DNA of 64,000 nt, from NCBI GenBank assembly GCA_964242625.1, contig CAXTAO010000012.1, forward strand, positions 1 through 64,000, read 5' to 3'. Positions within the stretch are counted from its first letter, which is position 1. Every line of letters begins with the position of its first letter. Under the pieces are notes generated by a model. It saw only the letters and a program-made list of their open reading frames with translations, was not told the DNA's origin and did no database searches. Source of the stretch: JASLDZ01 sp964242625. GTDB taxonomy: Bacteria > Pseudomonadota > Alphaproteobacteria > Caulobacterales > Caulobacteraceae. Positions 18,838 through 28,237 of this stretch are shown piece after piece. Both the position numbers and the translations under genes were made by a program.

Positions 18838-18911
18838 GGGCGGAACTCCGAAGGCGCAGCCGGTCGCGGCGCGCACAGGTGAGGACGGGAAGGCGGGCGG
18901 GGCGGCCGGAC

Positions 18912-20114
18912 TCAGGTGTTCGCGGCGGTCTCGGCGAGGGTCTCGGCGTAGGCCCAGTCGAGCCAGGGCGTGAGCGCGTCGAGGTCGTCGCGCTCGACGG
19001 TCGCTCCGCACCAGATGCGCAGGCCGGGCGGCGCGTCGCGGTAGCCGCCGACGTCGTAGGCCGCCCCCTCCTTCTCCAGCCGCGCGGCGAGCCGCTTGGC
19101 GAAGTCGGCCTGGGCGGCGGGATCGAGCCGCGTCACCTCCGGAGAGACCACCTTGAGGCACACGCTCGTGTTGGAGCGCGTGGCGGGGTCGGCGGCCAGG
19201 AAGTCGACCCAGGCCGTGCGCGCCACCCAATCGGCCACGACCTTGAGGTTGCGGTCGGCCCGTCTGATCAGCTCCGCGAGCCCCCCCGCCTCCCCCGCCC
19301 AGCGCAGGGCGTCGAGATAGTCCTCCACGCACAGCATGGAGGGGGTGTTGATGGTCGCGCCCTCGAAGATCTCGGCGTTGAGCTTGCCGGCCTTGGTCAT
19401 GCGGAAGAGCTTGGGCAGGGGCCAGGGCGGGCTGTAGCTCTCCAGCCGCTCCACCGCGCGGGGGCCGAGGATCAGGACGCCGTGCGCCGCCTCGCCGCCC
19501 AGCGCCTTTTGCCAGCTGAAGGTCACCACATCGAGCTTCTCCCACGGCAGCGCCTGGGCGAAGCAGGCGCTGGTGGCGTCGCAGATCGTGAGCCCCGCGC
19601 GGTCGTCGGCTATGAAGACGGCGCCCTCCGGCACGCGTGCGCCCGAGGTGGTTCCGTTCCAGGTGAAGACGAGGTCGGCGCCCGGGCGCACGCGCGTCAG
19701 GTCGGGAAGTTCGCCGTAGGGGGCATCCAAGACCTCGCATTCGGGAAGCTTCAGCTGCTTCACCGCGTCGGTCGCCCAGTCCTTGCCGAAGCTCTCGAAG
19801 GCGAGGAGCTGGACCGGTCGCGCGCCCAGCATAGACCACATGGCCATCTCGACCGCGCCGGTGTCCGAGCCTGGAACGATGCCGATCAGGTGGGTGGAGG
19901 GCACCTCCAGCACCTCGCGGGTGCGATCGATGGCGAGCTTCAGCCGCGCCTTGCCGACCTTGGAGCGGTGCGAGCGGCCGAGCACCGCGCCGGACAGGGC
20001 GGAGGGGCTCCATCCGGGGCGCTTGGCGCAGGGACCTGAAGAGAAGTCGGACCGGGCAGGCCGCATGTGCGGGCGCGCGGTCACGGTCGCCGCCGGGGCG
20101 GTCGTGGTGGTCAT
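18912..20114 (-). CDS. serC: Phosphoserine aminotransferase
   Basis: PLP enzyme that converts 3-phosphohydroxypyruvate to phosphoserine with glutamate as amino donor. The 400-residue protein has the alphaproteobacterial SerC pattern: FSSGPCAKRPGWS near the N-terminus, SHRSKVGKARL, the substrate-binding GSDTGAVEMAMWSMLG, and the PLP lysine in FSWQKALGGEAAHGV. It is the first gene of serC-serA. A hairpin directly upstream covers its ribosome-binding site (see the serC leader entry), so translation of serC is likely regulated. Confidence 0.96.
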   Translation of the reverse strand: MTTTTAPAATVTARPHMRPARSDFSSGPCAKRPGWSPSALSGAVLGRSHRSKVGKARLKLAIDRTREVLEVPSTHLIGIVPGSDTGAVEMAMWSMLGARPVQLLAFESFGKDWATDAVKQLKLPECEVLDAPYGELPDLTRVRPGADLVFTWNGTTSGARVPEGAVFIADDRAGLTICDATSACFAQALPWEKLDVVTFSWQKALGGEAAHGVLILGPRAVERLESYSPPWPLPKLFRMTKAGKLNAEIFEGATINTPSMLCVEDYLDALRWAGEAGGLAELIRRADRNLKVVADWVARTAWVDFLAADPATRSNTSVCLKVVSPEVTRLDPAAQADFAKRLAARLEKEGAAYDVGGYRDAPPGLRIWCGATVERDDLDALTPWLDWAYAETLAETAANT

Positions 20115-20123
20115 GGCGATGTA

Positions 20124-20160
20124 CTCCCATCCTTGCAGATGGACTGCGCCCCGTTGGGAG
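20124..20160 (-). promoter_or_regulatory. serC-type 5' leader RNA that sequesters the serC ribosome-binding site
   Basis: On the minus strand the leader begins CTCCCAACGGGGCGCAG and ends GGATGGGAG, nine bases before the serC ATG. CTCCCA pairs with TGGGAG, which contains the GGGAG ribosome-binding site. Inside, GCAG/CTGC and CCATC/GATGG can form alternative stems. The conserved-looking CCCAACGGGG segment agrees with my memory of the serC RNA motif described in alphaproteobacteria, a structured element just upstream of serC whose ligand is unknown. The hairpin is seen directly; the family assignment is from memory. Confidence 0.6.
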
Positions 20161-20323
20161 GGCGTGGCCCACGGCCCTCATAGCCGTCCCGCAGCCCCCT
20201 GGCGACCGCCGATCGGCGCTGAACGACCCGCGGCGTTTCAGTTCAGACAGGGTTCAGCGGCGCCGCGCTTTTCTGTCGCGGTCGAGAGCGCCTCCCCGGC
20301 GCGTCGAGAACATGGAGGACACG

Positions 20324-20638
20324 ATGAAGACCCTCGCCATCGCCGCGGCCCTGGGCCTGAGCGCGCTGACCGCCCTGCCCGCCGCCGCCCAGGTCAACGC
20401 CCGCGAGGCGCGCCAGCAGCAGCGCATCGACCAGGGCGTCCGCTCCGGCCAGCTCACCCCCGGCGAAGCCGCGCACGTCGAGCGCCAGCAGGGCCGCATC
20501 AACCGGACCGGACAGCGCATGCGTTATCGCAACGGCGGCTACCTCACCCCGCGCCAGCGCGCCCGGCTGAACGCCCGCCAGAACCGCGCCAGCGCGCACA
20601 TCTATCGCGCCAAGCACAACGGCCGCGTCGACTACTGA
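20324..20638 (+). CDS. Small secreted Arg/Gln-rich helical-repeat protein
   Basis: A 104-residue exported protein with a signal peptide (MKTLAIAAALGLSALTALP, cleavage after AAA-Q). The mature part has two similar helical units: one around RIDQGVRSGQLTPGEAAHVE, the other around MRYRNGGYLTPRQRARLN. The shared G-x-LTP-x-x-x-x-x-LN/VE pattern is known from small periplasmic proteins of unknown function in proteobacteria. GGAGGA precedes the ATG at 20324; an upstream ATG at 20312 overlaps that ribosome-binding site and is less likely. It begins a run of three tiny secreted proteins. Confidence 0.72.
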   Translation: MKTLAIAAALGLSALTALPAAAQVNAREARQQQRIDQGVRSGQLTPGEAAHVERQQGRINRTGQRMRYRNGGYLTPRQRARLNARQNRASAHIYRAKHNGRVDY

Positions 20639-20667
20639 CCTTCAACCCCGAGCCGGAGACCCGACCC

Positions 20668-20910
20668 ATGAAGACAATGATCACCGCCGCCGCCCTGGCC
20701 GCCGCCGCCCTGGCCGCCACGGCCCCGACCGTCGCCTCGGCCCAGCCCTACGGCTACGGCCCGCGCTACGACTACAGCGGCGGCTGGCGCGACCGCGCCG
20801 ACGGCCCGCGCTGGAACGCGTGGCGCCGTGGGTACTACGGCCGCTACCACCGCTATCCCGCGCGCGTGTGCCGCCCGAGCCCGCGTGGCCCGGTCTGCTT
20901 CTACCGCTGA
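20668..20910 (+). CDS. Small secreted Tyr/Arg-rich protein
   Basis: An 80-residue protein with a signal peptide (MKTMITAAALAAAALAATAP, cleavage near ASA-QP). The mature 55 residues are rich in Tyr, Arg, Gly and Trp (GYGPRYDYSGGWRDR, RRGYYGRYHRYPARVC) and end with two cysteines (RVC ... VCFYR) that could form a disulfide. It lies 30 bases after the preceding gene, so they may be co-transcribed. No domain is recognisable; a cationic envelope role is only a guess. Confidence 0.65.
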   Translation: MKTMITAAALAAAALAATAPTVASAQPYGYGPRYDYSGGWRDRADGPRWNAWRRGYYGRYHRYPARVCRPSPRGPVCFYR

Positions 20911-21026
20911 TTTCACGAGTGAAATGGGGGGCGGGAGGCGCGACCTCCCGCCCCGTCGCGCGTTCGAAGGATCGCTCGCCGTACGGCTCTGCTTACCGCG
21001 GGCCGGCGGGGGCTGGAGGGAAATAC

Positions 21027-21182
21027 ATGAAGCTCGTTCTCGGAGGCGCGATCGCCGCGCTCGCGGTCGCCGCGTTGGCGCCCGCCGTCGCCCAGGCCCA
21101 GCCCTACCGGCACGGATACGGCTATCACCACCGCCACCATCACCGTCCGTTCTTCCGCCACCACCACCGCCTCCCTTACTGA
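21027..21182 (+). CDS. Very small secreted His-rich peptide
   Basis: A 51-residue product with a signal peptide (MKLVLGGAIAALAVAALAP, cleavage near AQA-QP) and a mature part of about 27 residues dominated by His, Tyr and Arg (YHHRHHHRPFFRHHHRL). The histidine density suggests metal binding, which is inference. A good GGAGGG ribosome-binding site lies before the ATG. Its position after two other small secreted Tyr/Arg/His-rich genes suggests related origin or shared use. Confidence 0.6.
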   Translation: MKLVLGGAIAALAVAALAPAVAQAQPYRHGYGYHHRHHHRPFFRHHHRLPY

Positions 21183-21203
21183 CGGCGGACGCGGAGGGGC
21201 GGC

Positions 21204-22022
21204 TCACAGCCTGAGCCGCCCCTCCAGCACCGTCACCGCCCGGCCCTCCAATCGCACGCGCGGTCCACGGGCCTCGCAGACGAGATCGCCGCCCCGCCCG
21301 GGAAAGGCCTGGTGGAAGCGCAGCCGGGCCCGCGCGAGCTTGTCGGCGTAGAGGGGACTGAGGATGCAGTGCGCCGAGCCCGTGGCCGGGTCCTCAGGCA
21401 CCCCCGCGCCCGGGGCGAAGAAGCGGTCCACCACCTCATAGGGCGCGCCCGGGTCCGCCGTCGCCGCCACGATCACGTCGCCGCGGCCGCCGCCCGCTTG
21501 CGCCGAGATGGGCTGGAGGGCGGCGATGTCCGGCCGGAGCGCGCGCACCTCCGCCTCGCTCGCCAGCACCGCCACGAGATAGGCCGCCGACCACACCTCC
21601 ACGGGCTCGGCCCCGAGCGCCTGCGCCAAGCCGGACGGGACCGGGATGCGACGCGGCGGGTCGGCGGGGAAGTCCATGGCGTAGCCGTCCGCCGCGCGCT
21701 CGACGGTCAGGCGCCCCGAACTCCGCGTGTCGAAGGCGAGCGCCGGCGCGTCCGCCCCCAACTCGGCGAAGAGCACGTGGGCCGACGCCAGAGTGGCGTG
21801 GCCGCACAGCGGCACCTCCACCTCCGGTGTGAACCAGCGCAGGTCGAACCGCGCCGGATCGGCGGGGTCGCGCACGAGGAAGGCGGTCTCGGCCTGGTTG
21901 TTCTCCTGCGCCAGCGCCTGCATCCAGCCGTCCTCCGGCCAGGCGTCGAACGGCTCGACCACGCAGGCGGGGTTGCCCCGGAATGGCTGGGAGGCGAAGG
22001 CGTCGACGGTCCACTGGCGCAT
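21204..22022 (-). CDS. PhzF family isomerase/epimerase
   Basis: A 272-residue member of the PhzF/diaminopimelate-epimerase-fold family. It shows the N-terminal DAFASQPFRGNPACVV with the GNPA motif, the catalytic glutamate region QENNQAETAFLV, the CGHATLASAHVLF segment, and GVPEDPATGSAHC in the second half. Known members act as isomerases in phenazine synthesis or as uncharacterised detoxifying enzymes; the substrate here is unknown. The ATG at 22022 is chosen because it gives MRQWTVDAFAS; the upstream extension overlaps thiD. It is 10 bases downstream of thiD. Confidence 0.88.
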   Translation of the reverse strand: MRQWTVDAFASQPFRGNPACVVEPFDAWPEDGWMQALAQENNQAETAFLVRDPADPARFDLRWFTPEVEVPLCGHATLASAHVLFAELGADAPALAFDTRSSGRLTVERAADGYAMDFPADPPRRIPVPSGLAQALGAEPVEVWSAAYLVAVLASEAEVRALRPDIAALQPISAQAGGGRGDVIVAATADPGAPYEVVDRFFAPGAGVPEDPATGSAHCILSPLYADKLARARLRFHQAFPGRGGDLVCEARGPRVRLEGRAVTVLEGRLRL

Positions 22023-22032
22023 GGGCGATCTC

Positions 22033-22863
<831 letters not shown>

Positions 22864-23129
22864 GAGCCTGCCGAGCCTGTGTGGAGCGAGGTGCGACCGC
22901 CCCGGCCGGCAAGCCTCACGTGGGCTTCGCATCAGGGCGCGAGCCGTGAGCGGAAGTCCTGAACCTCTCGTAGGATGCTAGGGCTCGGCTCCGGCCAACT
23001 CAATGCTGGCCCAGGGCCGCCGCTCCGCCTTGGCCGGCCGAGCCCACCCTGGCGTTCGAGAGCTTGAGGACGGACGCGTCCCGGGCGCGATCATCCGCTG
23101 GCAGCTTGCGGGGCGCGGCCGGCCGAGCC
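22864..23129. other. Intergenic stretch between folP and thiD
   Basis: About 266 bases without a supported gene. I looked for a thiamine riboswitch on the minus strand ahead of thiD and found neither of its conserved CTGAGA-type or ACC-TGAT-type segments. No clear hairpin or promoter stands out. Confidence 0.5.
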
Positions 23130-24008
23130 TCAGCCGTGCCCGTACGCGTGGGTGGCGTCGTCCGCCGCTTCCAGCGCGCCCCACACCTTCAGCGCCTGCA
23201 CGGTCTCGCGCACGTCGTGGGTTCGGATGGCGCGCACGCCCTTGCTCGCGCCGAAGAGGTGGATGGCCAGCGAGCCGCCCAGCCGGTCCAGCGGATCGCG
23301 CGCCGAGGGATCGAGCGCGCGCACCGTGCGCTTGCGGCTGGCGCCCAGGAGCACGGGGAAGCCATAGCTCGCCAACCGATCGAGCCCCGCCAGGAGCGCC
23401 AGGTTGTCCTGCACGCGCTTGCCGAAGCCTATGCCGGGGTCGAACCAGATTCGGCGCGGATCGACGCCCGCGATCACCGCGCGGTCCGCGCGCTCCAGCA
23501 GGAAACCCTCAACCTCGCCCAGCACGTCGAGGTAGTCGGGCGCGTCCTGCATGGTCTTCGGCTCGCCCTTCATGTGCATGAGGACGACCTCGCACTCGAG
23601 CTCGGCGGCGGCCTCCACCGCGCCGGGCGCGCGGAGCGCGTTGACGTCGTTCCACATGCAGGCTCCCGCCGCGACCGCCGCGCGGGCGACGGCGGGCTTC
23701 ATCGTGTCGATGGAGAGCGGCGCCCAGGTCTCGGCGTTCAGGCGTTCGAGCACGGGCAGGACGCGCGCCAGTTCTTCCGCTTCGGGCACCGGCTCCGACC
23801 CCGGGCGAGTGGACTCGCCGCCGATGTCTAGCCAGGCGGCGCCCTGGCCGACGAGCTTCAACCCGTGCGCCACGGCGGCCTCGGGCATGGCGAAGCGCCC
23901 GCCATCGGAGAAGCTGTCCGGGGTGACGTTGACCACGCCCATCACGCGCGGCGGCGGCCGCCCGTTGGTGACGCTGGGATGGGGTCCGGGCGCGTTCAGC
24001 GGGTCCAC
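23130..24008 (-). CDS. folP: Dihydropteroate synthase
   Basis: Joins para-aminobenzoate to dihydropterin diphosphate in folate synthesis and is the sulfonamide target. The 292-residue TIM-barrel protein has both family signatures: MGVVNVTPDSFSDGGRF and DIGGESTRPGSEPVP, followed by WNDVNALR, the WFDPGIGFGK loop and the C-terminal IRTHDVRET. The GTG at 24008 begins MDPLNAPGP, a normal short lead before the first strand. The neighbour upstream is a glycosyltransferase gene, so there is no obvious folate operon. Confidence 0.95.
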   Translation of the reverse strand: MDPLNAPGPHPSVTNGRPPPRVMGVVNVTPDSFSDGGRFAMPEAAVAHGLKLVGQGAAWLDIGGESTRPGSEPVPEAEELARVLPVLERLNAETWAPLSIDTMKPAVARAAVAAGACMWNDVNALRAPGAVEAAAELECEVVLMHMKGEPKTMQDAPDYLDVLGEVEGFLLERADRAVIAGVDPRRIWFDPGIGFGKRVQDNLALLAGLDRLASYGFPVLLGASRKRTVRALDPSARDPLDRLGGSLAIHLFGASKGVRAIRTHDVRETVQALKVWGALEAADDATHAYGHG

Positions 24009-24033
24009 GCAGCGCCCTTTCGACCCCGCGGCT

Positions 24034-25194
24034 TCAGGCCACGGCGACCCGGCGGGGCGCGGCCGCCGCCACCGCCTCGCGACCGCGCACGGTGGCGACC
24101 AGGCGACGCATGCGGCGCAGCTCGCCCCTCAAGCCGTTGCCGGTGACGAGGCGGCGGCGGAGCCGCGGGCTGCGCCCCTCAAGCTCAGCCCACACCTGGC
24201 CGAAGTGCGGGCGCTGGGCGGCCTGGCGCACCTCAAGCTCGGGCAGGCGCAGGCGGCGCGCCCAGGCGTCCGCGTCGATGCGGCCCGCCTGCCAGGCGTG
24301 ACGGAACTCGCAGCGCCATTGCGCGCGGCGAAGCGTGACCATGGCCACCTCCAGCGCGTCGTCGCAGGGGTGGTCGGGATCGGTGCGCAGGCGAATCTCG
24401 TCGGCGAGGCCGCCGGAGGCGCGACCGTCGGTGCGCGCGGAGGTGACCACCTGCACGTCCAGCGAGTGGCGCACGCGCCCGTCGAGCTCGCGCACCTTCT
24501 CGAACAGGGCGCGATCCTCGCCAACGGGCTTTGGCGGCAGGCCGCCGATGCGGCGGTAGGCCTCCACGGTGATGGCGGCGGAAGCGCCGCAGTTCTGGTT
24601 GTGGCGCGGCCAGGGGTCGTGCGCCTCGCGGTCGACACGGGCGACGAGCTCGGCGGCGAGCTGCTGGTACTGCCACTCCAGCCGCCCGCGATCGAGCACC
24701 TGAGCGTCGAGCTGCATCAGCTCCATCGGGTCGGCCATGACGTAGCCGGCGACGGCGTCCACCCCGCGGGCGACCTCGCGCCGGTTGGCGGCGATCCAGT
24801 CGTCGTTGACGAGCGTGTCGGCGTCGGTGGTGAGGATGAGCCCGCCGGGAGCGGCGAGATCGGCGGCGACGTCCATGGCCAGGCGCCGCGCCCAGCCGGC
24901 GTTGGCGTGGGCGGCGTCCAGCTCGACCTCGCAGACGTGCAGGGCGAAGGGGGCGAGCGAGCCCATGGCGCGCACCGCCTCGGCGGTGCCATCGTCGGTG
25001 TTGTTGAGCATGAGCACCACCGCGAGATCGCGGAGCTCGATCTCCTCCTGGGCGGCTAGGGCGTCCAGGCACAGGCCGATGCGTTCGACCTCGTTCTTGA
25101 CCGGCACGGCCACCACCAGAGTGGGGGCCTGCGCGCCGCGCGGGCCCAGCACTTCGGTGCGTATGGAAAAGGGCGGCCGCGCCTGCGCGTCCAT
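24034..25194 (-). CDS. Family 2 glycosyltransferase
   Basis: A 386-residue protein with one N-terminal GT-A domain: VVAVPVKNEVERIGLCLDAL, then VLMLNNTDDGTAEAV and LILTTDADTLVNDDW, whose DAD is the metal-binding DXD equivalent. Further on, QNCGASAAITVEAYRRIGG and VGEDRALFEKVREL resemble the acceptor-side region of GT2 enzymes, and the C-terminal third is Arg-rich and helical. It ends about 25 bases before folP. Donor and acceptor are unknown. Confidence 0.78.
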   Translation of the reverse strand: MDAQARPPFSIRTEVLGPRGAQAPTLVVAVPVKNEVERIGLCLDALAAQEEIELRDLAVVLMLNNTDDGTAEAVRAMGSLAPFALHVCEVELDAAHANAGWARRLAMDVAADLAAPGGLILTTDADTLVNDDWIAANRREVARGVDAVAGYVMADPMELMQLDAQVLDRGRLEWQYQQLAAELVARVDREAHDPWPRHNQNCGASAAITVEAYRRIGGLPPKPVGEDRALFEKVRELDGRVRHSLDVQVVTSARTDGRASGGLADEIRLRTDPDHPCDDALEVAMVTLRRAQWRCEFRHAWQAGRIDADAWARRLRLPELEVRQAAQRPHFGQVWAELEGRSPRLRRRLVTGNGLRGELRRMRRLVATVRGREAVAAAAPRRVAVA

Positions 25195-25481
25195 CTCGTC
25201 AGGTCCTTGTCCGCGCGGCCCGTTCGCCGCCGCCGTCGCGCCCGACCCGCCCCCGCCGCCGCTGGCGGACTAGACCGGGCTTCGCCCCCCCGATCAAGCG
25301 CCGCCGATCCCTCCCGTTCCACGACCGCGCTTCGCGCGAAGAGGCGCGGACGACTGGGCGAGGGGGGCGGAAGGGCGCGGCGGCGGAGCTCGGGCGCGGC
25401 GCGGCGCTGAACGCCCCATAGCCCAGCCGCCGCGCGGGCGCCAGCAGACCGTCGCCGCGGCCCTCGCCACGGCCAGGAGGC
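25195..25481. other. Intergenic stretch between pstB and a glycosyltransferase gene
   Basis: About 287 bases, extremely GC-rich, with no supported gene. It holds a perfect 12-base palindrome CTTCGCGCGAAG at 25330-25341 within a longer GC-rich inverted repeat. It lies downstream of the pst operon and may help end its transcript, but no T-run is present. Confidence 0.4.
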
Positions 25482-26360
25482 TCAGCCGAAGCGGCCGGTG
25501 ATGTAGTCGGCCGTGCGCGAGATCTTGGGATTGTCGAAAAGCTGGGCGGTGGGCGCGTACTCGATCAGCCGGCCGAGGTACATGAAGGCCGCATGGTCGC
25601 TGATGCGCGCCGCCTGCTGGAGGTTGTGGGTCACGATCACGATCGTGATGTCGCGCTTCAGCTCGACCAGCGTCTCCTCGAGCTTGGCGGTCGAGATCGG
25701 GTCGAGCGCGGAGGCGGGCTCGTCCAGGAGCAGCACCTCCGGACGCACCGCCACGCCGCGCGCCACGCACAGACGCTGCTGCTGGCCGCCGGAGAGGCCC
25801 AGACCCGAGCTCTTCAGCTTGTCCTTCACCTCGTCCCACAGCGCGGATCGGCGCAGGCTCTCCTCCACCCGCGCGTCCATGTCGGACTTGGACAGCTTCT
25901 CGTAGAGGCGCACGCCGAAGGCCACGTTGTCGTAGATCGACATGGGGAAGGGCGTCGGCTGCTGGAACACCATGCCGACGCGCGAGCGCAGGCTGGCGAG
26001 GTCGCGGCCATCCAGGATGTTGCGGCCGTCCAGCAGGATCTCGCCCTCGGCGCGCTGGCCGGCGTAGAGCGCGTAGATGCGGTTCAGCGCGCGCAGGAGC
26101 GTGGACTTCCCGCAGCCGGACGGCCCCATCAGGGCGGTGACGCCGTTGGCCTGGAACGGGATGGTCACCGCGTGCAGGGCGCGGCTCTTGCCGTAGTAGA
26201 AGTTGAGCCCGCGCGTCTCGAGCTTCACCTGCTCGGCCGGCAGCGTCTCGATGTGCGTCTCGAACTGGGTGGCGTCGGTGACGGGCGCCTCGCCCTTCGA
26301 GACGACGCGCGCGCCGGGCTCTTTGGCCGGGGTCGGCGGGGTGGTGACGGTGGTGCTCAT
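25482..26360 (-). CDS. pstB: Phosphate ABC transporter ATP-binding protein
   Basis: ATPase of the high-affinity phosphate importer. The 292-residue protein has Walker A GPSGCGKST, the Q-loop QQPTPFPMSIYDNVAFG typical of PstB, signature LSGGQQQRLCVARG, Walker B VLLLDEPASALDP and the switch histidine in VTHNLQQ. About 45 extra N-terminal residues (Thr/Glu-rich) precede the ATPase core. The start ATG overlaps the pstA stop by four bases. It is the last gene of pstS-pstC-pstA-pstB. Confidence 0.97.
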   Translation of the reverse strand: MSTTVTTPPTPAKEPGARVVSKGEAPVTDATQFETHIETLPAEQVKLETRGLNFYYGKSRALHAVTIPFQANGVTALMGPSGCGKSTLLRALNRIYALYAGQRAEGEILLDGRNILDGRDLASLRSRVGMVFQQPTPFPMSIYDNVAFGVRLYEKLSKSDMDARVEESLRRSALWDEVKDKLKSSGLGLSGGQQQRLCVARGVAVRPEVLLLDEPASALDPISTAKLEETLVELKRDITIVIVTHNLQQAARISDHAAFMYLGRLIEYAPTAQLFDNPKISRTADYITGRFG

Positions 26361-27205
26361 CGGCGTTGGGGCTCCCGGCTCAGCGCCCGGACCAGGATGT
26401 TGATGGCCAGCACCGCCCCGGCGATCAGGAGCGCGCCGACCCAGGCCAGGCGGCGCCAGTCGTCGTAGGCGGACAGCGCGTAGTTGAAGATCACCACCGG
26501 CAGGGCGCCGATGGGCTTGCTCATGTTGAGCGAGAAGAATTGGTTGTTGAGCGAGGTGAAGAGCAAGGGCGCCGTCTCGCCCGAGATGCGGGCGAACGCC
26601 AGGAGCGCGCCGGTGATGATGCCGCCCCCCGCCGCGCGCCACAGGATGGAGCCGATCACCGTCCACATCGGCGTGCCCAGCGCCACGCCCGACTCGCGGA
26701 GCTGGCGCGACTGCAGCTTCAGCACGTCCTCGGTGGTGCGCGTCACCACGGGCGCGGCGATCAGGGCGAGCGACACCGCACCCGCCCAGCCCGAGAAGCC
26801 GTGGAACGGGCGCACCAAGAGCTGGTAGATAAACAGGCCCACCAGGATCGACGGCGCGGAGAGCAGCACGTCGTTCACGAAGCGGACCAGGCGCGCATAG
26901 CGGCCCTCGCGCCCATATTCGGCGAGCCAGGTGCCCGCCAGCACGCCCACGACGACCGCCACAACCATGGCCAGCACGCAGATCATCAGGGAGCCGACGA
27001 TGGCGTTGCGCAAGCCGCCGTCGGATCCGGGCGCGGGGGTGTCGAGGGTGAAAACGTGGGCGTTCAGCCCGCCGATCCCCTGCACCACGAGCGAGGCCAG
27101 GATCGCCAGCAAGAACCCGATGGCGAGGAGCGCCGAGAACCAGCAGAAGCCGATGAAGCCGCCGTTGTAGGCGGAGCGGCGCGCGCGACGGTCGAAGCCG
27201 GCCAT
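26357..27205 (-). CDS. pstA: Phosphate ABC transporter permease PstA
   Basis: One of the two membrane subunits of the phosphate importer. The 282-residue protein has six hydrophobic segments, starting with FSALLAIGFLLAILASLVVQG, and the permease coupling region with ESGVALGTPMWTVIGSILWRAAGGGIITG, which contacts PstB. The ATG at 27205 gives MAGFDRRARRSAYNGG; the long upstream extension overlaps pstC. It is five bases after pstC and overlaps pstB by four, indicating tight coupling. Confidence 0.95.
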   Translation of the reverse strand: MAGFDRRARRSAYNGGFIGFCWFSALLAIGFLLAILASLVVQGIGGLNAHVFTLDTPAPGSDGGLRNAIVGSLMICVLAMVVAVVVGVLAGTWLAEYGREGRYARLVRFVNDVLLSAPSILVGLFIYQLLVRPFHGFSGWAGAVSLALIAAPVVTRTTEDVLKLQSRQLRESGVALGTPMWTVIGSILWRAAGGGIITGALLAFARISGETAPLLFTSLNNQFFSLNMSKPIGALPVVIFNYALSAYDDWRRLAWVGALLIAGAVLAINILVRALSREPQRR

Positions 27206-27210
27206 GGCGC

Positions 27211-28176
27211 TCAGCCCTCCCGCACTTCGCCGAGCAGCGCGCGCGCGATGGCCAAGACGGTGAAGGTGATCACGAACAGCACGAGCCCCAGCGCCACCAG
27301 AGCGGAGGTGTGCAGTCCGGGCGCGGCCTCGGCGAACTCGTTGGCGATGGTCGACGAGATGGTCGAGCCCGCGTCGAAAATCCCCTTGGGGAAGGCGTGG
27401 GTGTTGCCGATCACGAAGGTGACCGCCATCGTCTCGCCGAGCGCGCGGCCGAGCCCCAGCATGACCGCCCCCACCGCCGAGCGGCGCACATAGGGCAGGG
27501 TCACCGACCAGACCACCTCCACCGAGGTGGCGCCCACGCCATAGGCGCTCTCGCGCACCTTGGAGGGCACGGTGAGGAAGAGCTCGCGCATGGTCGCGGC
27601 CATGAAGGGCAGGATCATCACCGCTAGGATGATGGAGGCGGTCAAAATGCCCGAGCCGTTGGGCACGCCCGAGACGATCGCCTCCCAGACGGAGCCCGCC
27701 GGCGCCGCCGACATGGCCGGGATCTCGATCCACTTGGCGAACAGGGGCGCGAACACGAACAGCCCCCACATGCCGTAGACGATCGACGGCACGCCCGCGA
27801 GGAGCTCCACCGCGATGCCGATCGGGCGGCGGATGGCGCGCGGGCAGAACTCCGTCAGGAACACCGCCACGCCGAAAGCTATGGGCAGGGCGAAGACGAG
27901 GCTCAGGACGGAGGTGATCAGCGTGCCCACGATCGGCCCCGCCCCGCCGTAGATGTCGTTCACCGGGTCCCAGGTCGTGGAGGTGACGAAGCCCAGGCCG
28001 AACTTGGAGATCGCGGGCCAGCCGCCGATCAGGAGCGAGACCAGGAGGCCGCCGATCGCGCACAGGAGCGCCGTCGCACACGCCCCGCTCACATAGCGGA
28101 ACAGCGGGTCGAACCGCGAGCCGCGCGGCAGGACACGACGGCCCGGCAGGGCGGAAGGGGCGGCGATCTCGGCCAT
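27211..28176 (-). CDS. pstC: Phosphate ABC transporter permease PstC
   Basis: Second membrane subunit of the phosphate importer, 321 residues. Hydrophobic segments include ALLCAIGGLLVSLLIGGWPA and the permease loop ESAYGVGATSVEVVWSVTLP. The family motifs VPSIVYGMWGLFVFAP and LGRALGETMAVTFVIGN are present. I chose the ATG at 28176 (MAEIAAPSALPG) over a TTG four codons earlier. It lies 61 bases after the pstS stop on the same strand. Confidence 0.95.
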   Translation of the reverse strand: MAEIAAPSALPGRRVLPRGSRFDPLFRYVSGACATALLCAIGGLLVSLLIGGWPAISKFGLGFVTSTTWDPVNDIYGGAGPIVGTLITSVLSLVFALPIAFGVAVFLTEFCPRAIRRPIGIAVELLAGVPSIVYGMWGLFVFAPLFAKWIEIPAMSAAPAGSVWEAIVSGVPNGSGILTASIILAVMILPFMAATMRELFLTVPSKVRESAYGVGATSVEVVWSVTLPYVRRSAVGAVMLGLGRALGETMAVTFVIGNTHAFPKGIFDAGSTISSTIANEFAEAAPGLHTSALVALGLVLFVITFTVLAIARALLGEVREG

Positions 28177-28237
28177 GGCGCGGTTCAAACGACGACGGGG
28201 ACGGCGCGCAGACGCCGCCCCCGAACGTCCGTGGTCC

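Noticed and set aside
22864..22990. TPP riboswitch ahead of thiD
   Set aside because: The conserved riboswitch segments are absent on the minus strand.
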